Assembly (NCBI GenBank): GCA_027023175.1
Contig: JALVWW010000136.1
Coordinates: forward strand, 1 to 11,528
Direction: 5' to 3'
Source of the DNA: Campylobacterales bacterium
GTDB lineage: Bacteria > Campylobacterota > Campylobacteria > Campylobacterales > JALSKU01
DNA: 11,528 bases
Position numbers and translations under genes: made by a program. The notes below the pieces were generated by a model. The model worked only from the letters and a program-made list of their open reading frames with translations, was not told the origin of the DNA and searched no databases. The stretch's first letter is position 1, and every line of letters begins with the position of its first letter. Of this stretch, positions 1 through 6,006 are shown in pieces.

Positions 1-141
1 TGTCTTGAGAACGGCTATGAATTGATTGATTGTCAAGTGCCGTCGGACCATCTAAAAAGAATGGGAGCGGTGGAGATGCGGAGGGATGCGTTTTTGGATG
101 TGTTGGAGGGGAGTATATCGAGTAAAAATAAAACTATTTAG
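1..141 (+). CDS. aat: Leucyl/phenylalanyl-tRNA-protein transferase, C-terminal end (partial)
   Basis: Only the last 46 codons are present, read in frame 1 and ending at TAG 139-141. The enzyme transfers Leu or Phe from aminoacyl-tRNA to proteins with N-terminal Arg or Lys, marking them for the ClpS/ClpAP N-end rule pathway in the cytoplasm. The visible stretch contains LIDCQVPSDHLKRMGA followed by an EMRRDAFL segment. This matches the family's C-terminal block as I remember it from E. coli Aat (LIDCQ...DH..SLGA.EIPR). The last ~10 residues (GSISSKNKTI) are a non-conserved tail. The fragment is much richer in GC than the next gene: by hand count bases 61-120 are about 57% G+C, against about 27% at 241-300. 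I read it as the chromosomal flank of the polysaccharide cluster rather than part of it. Confidence 0.85.
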   Translation, partial: CLENGYELIDCQVPSDHLKRMGAVEMRRDAFLDVLEGSISSKNKTI

Positions 142-149
142 CTGAATCT

Positions 150-179
150 TATAATCAATCGAATATAATGTATTATACT
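150..179 (+). promoter_or_regulatory. Candidate sigma-70 promoter region (-10 hexamers) for the polysaccharide cluster
   Basis: The 74-base spacer after aat contains TATAAT at 150-155, TATAAT at 164-169 and TATACT at 174-179, all within 30 bases and upstream of the TTG start at 216. No convincing TTGACA-like -35 sits 16-18 bases before any of them. Campylobacterota sigma-70 promoters often depend on a strong -10 with a weak or absent -35. The 164-169 hexamer would give a leader of roughly 40 bases. In DNA this AT-rich, chance TATAAT matches are frequent, so which hexamer is used, if any, is uncertain. Confidence 0.45.
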
Positions 180-198
180 TAATTTTTTTAAAAAATTA
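180..198. repeat. AT-only near-palindrome in the spacer
   Basis: TAA followed by seven T, six A and TTA forms an almost perfect dyad with no G or C. It lies just downstream of the candidate -10 hexamers and upstream of the start at 216. It could be bent or easily melted DNA in the promoter or leader, but the stem is too weak to be called a terminator for aat. Confidence 0.3.
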
Positions 199-215
199 CA
201 ACTTAGTAGGTTTCC

Positions 216-2003
216 TTGAAAAAAAAATTATCAAAATTTAAATCTTTTTCACTAGCTGTTTTAAAGCATCCTAATCAGTTTTTAGTTTTTCTGAAATCAA
301 TGAGAAATGAAGAAGTAGTTGAAAATGATGCACATATAATACTTGCAGCTGATTGGCTATTGCAAGCACAAAAATTTGGTGAAGATGATGGATATTCTCG
401 TGGTTATTATCTTCAAAAAGATGGCTGGGATAAAAGCTATATAGAGACAACCGGGTATATTATTCCTACACTGCTAAATGTGTATGAGAAAATAGGAGAT
501 AAAAGATATCTTGATTCTGCAAAAAAAGCTGGTAAATGGCTACTTGACATTCAAAATGATAATGGCTCCTTTTCTGATATTGACAATGGCATTGAGCTTG
601 TGTTTGATACAGGGCAAGTTTTATATGGTTTGATAGCGTTATATGAAGAACCTACACTATCAATAAGTGAAAAAGAAAGATATTATGAAGCTATCAATAA
701 TGCATCTTCGTGGTTGTGTAGTGTTCAGGATAAAGATGGGAGTTGGAGTCGATACGGTTATCAAAATATGGCTCATACCTACTATTCAAGAGTTTCCTCT
801 ATACTATATAAAGCTGGACTCATATGTGAGAACAAAATCTATCAGGATGCTGCTTCCAAACATATCGCATGGGTATTGCAAAATCAGAAAGAGAATGGAT
901 TTTTTGATAGATTAGAGTTTGTAGAGGGTGAAAAGCCATTGTTGCATGCTATGATTTATGTGTTGGAAGGCTTGTATGATTATTATCATTTGACAAAAGA
1001 TGAAAATATTCTTAAAGCGCTGTTGAAAAATGCGGATAAATTAAAAGAGATAAATAGTACTAGAGATTTGCTTTTATGTTCACAATATGATACATCATTC
1101 ACATGTGTAAATCCTCAAAGGTGTATGACCGGTCTTGCGCAGTGGGCAAATCTTGCATTTAAACTTTATAAGATAACGAAAGATGAAGATTATTTAGTAT
1201 GTGCAAAAAAATCGCTTTATTATCTAAAATCTAAACAATTTAAAGAGGGAGAAAACCTAAAAGGTTCTCTCCCTGGCTCTGTGCCTTTTTGGGGAGTGTA
1301 TGCACCATTTAGTGCAGTAAACTGGGGTGTTAAATTTTTTATTGATGCGATGGTGTCGTACTCTGAGTATGAAGAGGATTTGATTACACAGAGCAATGAG
1401 TGGATAGGGGAGTGTTTTAGATTTCATACTCATGTTATTACAGATGAGTTTAGTAATACAGGTGAACAATACATCAAGTATTTAATACCCTATGTTGAAC
1501 AAGCTGGTACAATCTTGGATCTAGGATGTGGTGAGGGAAAATATATCAGATATTTTCAAAAACTATTTCCTTCTAAACTATTTTTTGGAGTTGATCCTGT
1601 TTTTCATAATGGCAATGATGTCAAACAGGGAGATGTTTATGCTTTTGAGTATCCTGACAAGGTTGATTTGATATATGCAATAGAAGTGATGCAGCATGTA
1701 AAATATTTAGATAAAGCATTAGAAAATATCCATACACATTTGAAAAATAATGGTTATTTTGTTATTTGTGACAGAGATCCGCACTCTTTTATGGGGCTAC
1801 TAAAGCCGTTTTATGAGTATAACGGTAAATGGATGTATCCTTTTGACAGTCCTTTTCGGGAAAAGTGGTATACATTTGACAATTGGCAAAATATTTTATC
1901 GAAGAACGGTTTTGTAGTAGAAAAAATAATACCTGTGAAAAGTAGTGTTGGTAGGATCAATGGAATGAATAAATTTAATATATTTATATGTAAAAAACAA
2001 TAA
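216..2003 (+). CDS. VpsJ-like alpha/alpha-toroid protein fused to a C-terminal SAM methyltransferase
   Basis: A 595-residue two-domain cytoplasmic protein without a signal peptide. Residues ~40-385 look like an alpha/alpha toroid of the prenyltransferase/squalene-cyclase-repeat type. QW-like repeats are visible at 105-119 (AGKWLLDIQNDNGSF) and 163-177 (ASSWLCSVQDKDGSW), with a weaker one near 217-230. The end of the domain (351-380: LPGSVPFWG, then YAPFSAVNWGVKFF) resembles VpsJ-type polysaccharide biosynthesis proteins as I know them. The DxDD catalytic motif of class II terpene cyclases is absent, so a cyclase role is unlikely. Residues ~425-595 are a class I methyltransferase: motif I LDLGCGEGK at 434-442, an acidic end of strand 2 at FFGVD (D460), and an EVMQHV segment at 490-495. 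The start is TTG, preceded by TAGTAGG at 204-210; the next in-frame ATG (300) would only trim a basic N-terminus. It is the first gene of the cluster and lies 12 bases from the next. The acceptor of the methyl group and the toroid substrate, perhaps a glycan, are unknown. Confidence 0.75.
   Translation: MKKKLSKFKSFSLAVLKHPNQFLVFLKSMRNEEVVENDAHIILAADWLLQAQKFGEDDGYSRGYYLQKDGWDKSYIETTGYIIPTLLNVYEKIGDKRYLDSAKKAGKWLLDIQNDNGSFSDIDNGIELVFDTGQVLYGLIALYEEPTLSISEKERYYEAINNASSWLCSVQDKDGSWSRYGYQNMAHTYYSRVSSILYKAGLICENKIYQDAASKHIAWVLQNQKENGFFDRLEFVEGEKPLLHAMIYVLEGLYDYYHLTKDENILKALLKNADKLKEINSTRDLLLCSQYDTSFTCVNPQRCMTGLAQWANLAFKLYKITKDEDYLVCAKKSLYYLKSKQFKEGENLKGSLPGSVPFWGVYAPFSAVNWGVKFFIDAMVSYSEYEEDLITQSNEWIGECFRFHTHVITDEFSNTGEQYIKYLIPYVEQAGTILDLGCGEGKYIRYFQKLFPSKLFFGVDPVFHNGNDVKQGDVYAFEYPDKVDLIYAIEVMQHVKYLDKALENIHTHLKNNGYFVICDRDPHSFMGLLKPFYEYNGKWMYPFDSPFREKWYTFDNWQNILSKNGFVVEKIIPVKSSVGRINGMNKFNIFICKKQ
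219..227 (+). repeat. A9 homopolymer at codons 2-4 of the first cluster gene
   Basis: Nine consecutive A residues directly follow the TTG start codon at 216-218. A one-base slip here would put the whole 595-codon frame out of register. Tracts of this length occur by chance in AT-rich genomes, so a switching role is only a possibility. Confidence 0.6.
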
Positions 2004-2015
2004 CAAAGGATTTTT

Positions 2016-3824
2016 ATGCAAGCACTGATACTTGCAGCCGGTATGGGAAACAGGCTGGGAAAATATACTAAAGAAAATACAAAATGTATGCTTGAAGTTA
2101 ACGGAAAAAAACTTATCGAATATGTGTTGGACATGTTGCATAATACAGGTATTAAAAAGCTGGTTTTGGTTGTAGGATATAAAAAAGAGAATCTTATGCG
2201 TTATCTTGGCGATAGTTATAAAGATGTTAAAATTGAGTATATCGAAAATCCAATCTATGCTAAAACGAACAATATCTACTCGCTCTATTTGGCAAGAGAT
2301 AAATTAGCGCAAGATGATACGATCTTGCTTGAGAGCGATTTGATGTTTGAAGAGGAAATTTTACAAAAGTTAGTTGAAGATAAAAGACCTTCACTTGCTG
2401 TAGTCGATAAGTATCAGGCATGGATGGATGGTACATCTGCTGTACTAGATGAAAATGATAATATTTTAAACTTTTTTCCCAAAAAGCTGTTTCGTTTTCA
2501 AGATGTTGAAGATTATTATAAAACAGTGAATATCTATAAATTTTCCAAATCATTTTCTCAAAAAGTCTATATTCCTTTTTTAGAAGCTTACTCAAAAGCG
2601 ATGGGAGAAAATGAGTACTATGAATCAGTGCTTAGGGTTTTGACAATTCTGGGTGATATTGAACTTAAGGCACTAAGACTTGATGGACAAAAGTGGTACG
2701 AGATCGATGATGTGCAGGATAAGGCAAATGCAGAAATTATTTTTGCCCCAACACCAAAAATAAAGTTTGAATTGATGCAAAAAAGATATGGAGGTTATTG
2801 GCGATTTCCGTATGTTAAAGATTTTTGTTACTTGGTAAATCCATATTTTCCTCCTGAAAAGATGCGAGAAGAGATGAAAGCATATTTTTATGATTTACTA
2901 TCCCAGTATCCATCTGGGCAAGAGACACAAAGACTTCTTGCAGGAAAAATGTTTGGTATAGAAGCGGAAAATATCATTGTAGGTAATGGTGCAGCTGAAA
3001 TTATTCGTAGTCTTGGTAAGGTAATAGAGGGAACATTTGGTTTAGCATTTCCTACTTTTAATGAGTATCCTGAAAGTATAGGATATGAGAGAATAGTGCA
3101 ATTTATTCCTGAAAACAGTACATTTTCCTATGAAATAGATGAAATGCTGACACTGGCAAACAAGTGTGATAATTTGTTGCTTGTCAATCCTGATAATCCA
3201 AGTGGTAATTTTATTCCGAAAGAGCAACTTATAAAACTGGCGGATAAACTTCTGCAAATTGATAAAAAGTTTATTTTGGATGAATCTTTTGTCGATTTTT
3301 CTACCCGCGGGGATGCAGAAAGTATGATAACGCAAGAGATACTTGATTCATATCCGAATCTCATTGTTGTCAAAAGTATCTCTAAAAGTTATGGTGTACC
3401 AGGTATTCGTCTAGGGGTTGTAGCATCCTCTGATAAGGTCATAATAGAAGGATTAAGAGAAAAGCTTACTATTTGGAATATCAACTCTTTTGGGGAGTTT
3501 TTTCTACAGATATTTGGAAAATATAAAGATGATTATAAAAAAGCATGTAAACAAATCTCTTCTCAAAGAGATAAACTGTATGTACAGTTACGGGAAATTC
3601 CTTATCTGGATGTAATTTACTCTCAGGCCAACTACTTTTTAGCCCATGTCAAAGAGCCTTTTTCCGCAACGGAGCTTTGTGAAATATTGCTGGAGAGATA
3701 CAATATATATATCAAAGATTTGTCTGGAAAGATTGGTTTTGAGGATAAAGAGTCTATTCGCATTGCAGTTAGGGATGAAAAAGATAATGATGTCTTGATC
3801 AATGCACTTAAAGAGTTAATATGA
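2016..3824 (+). CDS. Bifunctional LicC/PntC-like nucleotidyltransferase fused to a CobD/HisC-like PLP-dependent enzyme
   Basis: A 602-residue fusion. Residues 1-~245 are a MobA-like NTP transferase. The nucleotide loop is LILAAGMGNRLG at 4-15, with a conserved Lys at 23 (NTKCMLEVNG). TNNIYSL at 84-90 is typical of phosphocholine and related cytidylyltransferases. LESD at 105-108 sits where a metal-binding acid is expected, and WYEIDD at 227-232 closes the domain. Residues ~265-602 are a fold-type I PLP enzyme: GNGAAE at 323-328, NPDNPSG at 391-397, the PLP-ring Asp in LDESFVDF (D422), the Schiff-base Lys in SISKSYGVPGIRLG (K457, with R465), and a carboxylate-binding Arg in IRIAVR (R582 or R586). 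Both halves keep their key residues. By class, the PLP half resembles histidinol-phosphate aminotransferases and threonine-phosphate decarboxylases (CobD). I infer that it makes a phospho-amino-alcohol, or transaminates a phospho- or phosphono-aldehyde, which the N-terminal half activates with CTP. AAAGGA at 2005-2010 lies 5 bases before the ATG. The stop overlaps the next start (ATGA). Confidence 0.85.
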   Translation: MQALILAAGMGNRLGKYTKENTKCMLEVNGKKLIEYVLDMLHNTGIKKLVLVVGYKKENLMRYLGDSYKDVKIEYIENPIYAKTNNIYSLYLARDKLAQDDTILLESDLMFEEEILQKLVEDKRPSLAVVDKYQAWMDGTSAVLDENDNILNFFPKKLFRFQDVEDYYKTVNIYKFSKSFSQKVYIPFLEAYSKAMGENEYYESVLRVLTILGDIELKALRLDGQKWYEIDDVQDKANAEIIFAPTPKIKFELMQKRYGGYWRFPYVKDFCYLVNPYFPPEKMREEMKAYFYDLLSQYPSGQETQRLLAGKMFGIEAENIIVGNGAAEIIRSLGKVIEGTFGLAFPTFNEYPESIGYERIVQFIPENSTFSYEIDEMLTLANKCDNLLLVNPDNPSGNFIPKEQLIKLADKLLQIDKKFILDESFVDFSTRGDAESMITQEILDSYPNLIVVKSISKSYGVPGIRLGVVASSDKVIIEGLREKLTIWNINSFGEFFLQIFGKYKDDYKKACKQISSQRDKLYVQLREIPYLDVIYSQANYFLAHVKEPFSATELCEILLERYNIYIKDLSGKIGFEDKESIRIAVRDEKDNDVLINALKELI

Positions 3825-4510
3825 ATAATTGGAAAAAAATTTGGAATAAAAATGAGAGAGTCGAAAAAATTATTTTAGAAATGTTGATCAAAGCCGATGG
3901 ATTTGATAGTCCTACTGGAAATTTTGAAGTAGGTGACTGGCTAAAATATACCAAAAGTTTGTACGATAAGTTAGAGATGCAAAGGGATGATACTATCTAT
4001 GATGTAGGGTGTGGCAGTGGGGCGTTTATTTATCCTTTATATCTTCAAAATCATAGAGTCGGTGGATTGGATTACTCTTCTGTGTTGATTGAACTTGCAG
4101 GAACTGTTATGAGAGATGGTGATTTTAGTGCTATGGAAGCTTTAGAAATAGATATTGAGCAAAAATATGACATTGTATTGAGTCATAGTGTCTTTTTTTA
4201 TTTTAAAGATTTGGAGTATGCCAGAAAGGTTATCTTAAAAATGCTCCAAAAAGCAACAAAAAAGATTGCAATTTTTGATATTAATGATCGGTCAAAACAG
4301 GATGTGTATCATAAAACCAGAACGAAAACGATGAGTAAAGAGGAATATGAGGAAAAATATAGAGGATTAGAGCATCTTTTTTATAGTAAAGACTTTTTTA
4401 GAAAAATTGCCAAAGAAAATAATCTAACGATAGAAATTTGGGATCAAAATTTTGAGAAGTACAATAATTCACAATTTAGATTTAATGTGATTATGGAAAA
4501 AAAGAGCTGA
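3821..4510 (+). CDS. Class I SAM-dependent methyltransferase
   Basis: A 229-residue soluble methyltransferase. Motif I is YDVGCGSGAF at 60-69, the strand-2 acid is D84 in GGLDYS, the motif II region is KYDIVLSHSVFFYF (115-128), and strand 5 is KIAIFDIND near 148-156. The N-terminal ~50 residues form a helical cap (NNWKKIWNKNERVEK...). The acceptor cannot be read from the sequence. Its position, sharing ATGA with the fused cytidylyltransferase/PLP gene and TGATG with the CDP-alcohol transferase, implies translational coupling and a shared pathway. It could methylate the amino or hydroxyl group of the CDP-linked small molecule, or a sugar in the glycan. It lacks obvious similarity in layout to the two-domain phosphoethanolamine methyltransferases of plants, and I would not assign it to that family. 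It is separate in sequence from the methyltransferase domain of the first cluster gene. Confidence 0.8.
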   Translation: MNNWKKIWNKNERVEKIILEMLIKADGFDSPTGNFEVGDWLKYTKSLYDKLEMQRDDTIYDVGCGSGAFIYPLYLQNHRVGGLDYSSVLIELAGTVMRDGDFSAMEALEIDIEQKYDIVLSHSVFFYFKDLEYARKVILKMLQKATKKIAIFDINDRSKQDVYHKTRTKTMSKEEYEEKYRGLEHLFYSKDFFRKIAKENNLTIEIWDQNFEKYNNSQFRFNVIMEKKS

Positions 4511-5292
4511 TGGAACAAAGAAACACAAAACCCGAAAGAAAAAGATTTAGACAAGAAGATGTCTATACTGCCTATTTTCACCGCCCTTTGGCTTTGGAAA
4601 TTGTGCGATTGTTGTGGAATACTAACATCACAGCCAATCAAATTACACTCTTTAGAGTCATCTTAAATATCATCTCTCTCATTCTTTTTGCACAAGGAAC
4701 ATCTTTTGGTTTTATAGCAGGTTTTTTTGTGTTTCAGGTACATGAAATACTTGATAGTGTAGATGGAATGTATGCTCGGTATAAAAATCAGACCAGCAAA
4801 AGAGGTGCTTTTTATGAATACCTTTTTGACGGGCTTTTTTCTACTTCATATGGTCTTTTGGGACTCTCAATTGCATATGGAGCTTATCATGCGACAGGAG
4901 ATATGCTCTATATTTGGATGTTTATCATCGTGACAGTAGCACAAAGTATGGATAGGGAATTTTATCTCTTTTTTCACAGAGATAAAATATGTCAAACAAA
5001 AGAGTTACATAATATAGACCATGACAGTGAAGAGTTTGCACAGATTTTTGGTGTAGGGTTTAAAAGAGGGGTGAGAAACTTTTTATACACCGTGGCGGTA
5101 TGGAAAAATGAACTACTGCTTTGGGGTGTACTCTTTTTCTTTTGGGGTAAAGAGCATGGTATAGATTTTATTTTTTGGGCGTTTGTTGTTCATGCATTGA
5201 TTTTGAACGGTTTTTGGATTAAGAGGGCTTTTGAAGGGTATCAGAAAGCAAAGAGGATAGATGAAGAAAATTTTGAAGAGCGAGATAGATAG
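4510..5292 (+). CDS. CDP-alcohol phosphatidyltransferase family membrane protein
   Basis: A 260-residue integral membrane enzyme of the CDP-alcohol phosphotransferase family, which moves a phospho-alcohol group between a CDP carrier and an alcohol acceptor at the inner membrane. The signature DxxDGxxAR...GxxxDxxxD is present at 82-107: D82, D85, G86, A89, R90, exactly eight residues to G99, then E103 and D107. The third Asp of the consensus is therefore Glu (E103, codon GAA). Preceding TANQITLFR at 41-49 fits the usual TPNxxT entry. Hydrophobic segments are visible near 46-62, 66-80, 108-127, 131-146, 201-212 and 219-235. ATG 4510 overlaps the previous stop by one base (TGATG). With a cytidylyltransferase two genes upstream, the likely donor is the CDP-compound made by that enzyme, and the product a headgroup-bearing lipid or lipid-linked glycan. 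Housekeeping phosphatidylglycerophosphate or phosphatidylserine synthase roles fit the context less well. Confidence 0.85.
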   Translation: MEQRNTKPERKRFRQEDVYTAYFHRPLALEIVRLLWNTNITANQITLFRVILNIISLILFAQGTSFGFIAGFFVFQVHEILDSVDGMYARYKNQTSKRGAFYEYLFDGLFSTSYGLLGLSIAYGAYHATGDMLYIWMFIIVTVAQSMDREFYLFFHRDKICQTKELHNIDHDSEEFAQIFGVGFKRGVRNFLYTVAVWKNELLLWGVLFFFWGKEHGIDFIFWAFVVHALILNGFWIKRAFEGYQKAKRIDEENFEERDR

Positions 5293-6005
5293 TGATAAAT
5301 CAGTTTTTTGATCATAGAGAGATTGTTTTGAAAAAAACGCCATTTGGCAATATCTATTATGATGTAGAGATTGAAAAAGAGTGGGATGTTCAGTTTGATA
5401 TAACAAAAGCTAAGGAATTGCTATTAGAAGTAAAAATGGTTTGTGATAAATATAAACTACCATTTTTTTTAATATATGGAACTGCTTTAGGTGCTTATAG
5501 AGATAAAAATTTTATTTTTCATGATTATGATATTGATTTGGGTATTTATAAAAAAGATACAACAATTTTACAAAAAGTTTTAGAGGAGTTAGTACAAAGC
5601 TATGGGTATAAAGTTTATAAAATCAGTGAGCTTGAGGAAAGTGTAGGTATTGTAAAAAATCATATTCCTATCGAATTTGGTATTTTTTCAAAAATAGGTC
5701 GATATTACACATATGATAATATGAAAGTAAATCGTATAAAAGCACCTTTTATAGAAAGTCTTGAACCCATAACCTTTTTAGGTGAATCTTTTTTGGTTCC
5801 AAATCCTATTGAAGAGTATCTCTCTTTTCAATATGGTAAAAGTTGGAGAGTAGAAATTAAAGATTTTTACAATCCTTATCAAAGATATATTTCTCGTCCA
5901 ATAGCACGGATACTCTCTGTGTTTTTCTCTCCTCAAAGATCAAAATCACTTGCTGACATTGTGGCGGAGTCTATAAAAAAAGTCTATCAAAGAATAAAAA
6001 ATTAG
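5292..6005 (+). CDS. Divergent LicD/fukutin-like phosphotransferase
   Basis: A 237-residue protein of the LicD family (nucleotidyltransferase fold). The family includes enzymes that transfer phosphocholine from CDP-choline to glycans, and relatives such as fukutin-related protein that transfer other phospho-groups. The core motif is GTALGAYR at 63-70, followed by HDYDIDLG at 77-84, with D78, D80 and D82 in the metal-binding position. Canonical members, including the second one in this window, read WDDDID here, so the Trp and one Asp are replaced by His and Tyr. The late block LSFQYGKSW at ~178-186 is also typical. No signal peptide or membrane segment is evident. The start is GTG, whose first base is the last base of the previous TAG. 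Bases 5461-5520 are only about 22% G+C by hand count. It follows the CDP-alcohol transferase directly, which suggests that it uses the same kind of CDP donor on a glycan acceptor. Confidence 0.75.
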   Translation: MINQFFDHREIVLKKTPFGNIYYDVEIEKEWDVQFDITKAKELLLEVKMVCDKYKLPFFLIYGTALGAYRDKNFIFHDYDIDLGIYKKDTTILQKVLEELVQSYGYKVYKISELEESVGIVKNHIPIEFGIFSKIGRYYTYDNMKVNRIKAPFIESLEPITFLGESFLVPNPIEEYLSFQYGKSWRVEIKDFYNPYQRYISRPIARILSVFFSPQRSKSLADIVAESIKKVYQRIKN

Positions 6006-6006
6006 T

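Noticed and set aside
180..198. AT palindrome as a rho-independent terminator for aat
   Set aside because: The stem has no G or C pairs, so a stable RNA hairpin is not expected.
667..915. Plus-strand 82-aa open frame in another frame
   Set aside because: It lies inside the toroid domain of the first cluster gene, where the main frame carries clear QW repeats.
216..1370. Class II terpene (squalene-hopene) cyclase
   Set aside because: QW repeats are present, but the DxDD catalytic motif is missing and the domain is much shorter than true cyclases; the context is polysaccharide.
1811..2141. Minus-strand open frames (107 and 81 aa) across the first gene junction
   Set aside because: They lie almost wholly opposite two well-supported genes, are rich in Phe/Ile/Ser as expected for antisense of AT-rich coding, and show no motif or ribosome site.
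2260..2595. Minus-strand open frame of 111 aa
   Set aside because: It is the antisense of the nucleotidyltransferase domain, whose motifs are intact on the plus strand; no family features are visible.
2016..3824. Confident assignment as 2-aminoethylphosphonate cytidylyltransferase/transaminase
   Set aside because: No PEP mutase or phosphonopyruvate decarboxylase is in the window, and the PLP domain looks HisC/CobD-like rather than PhnW-like; kept only as an alternative.
5113..5406. Minus-strand 97-aa open frame at the CDP-alcohol transferase/LicD junction
   Set aside because: It is opposite two overlapping genes, with no recognisable domain and no separate promoter.
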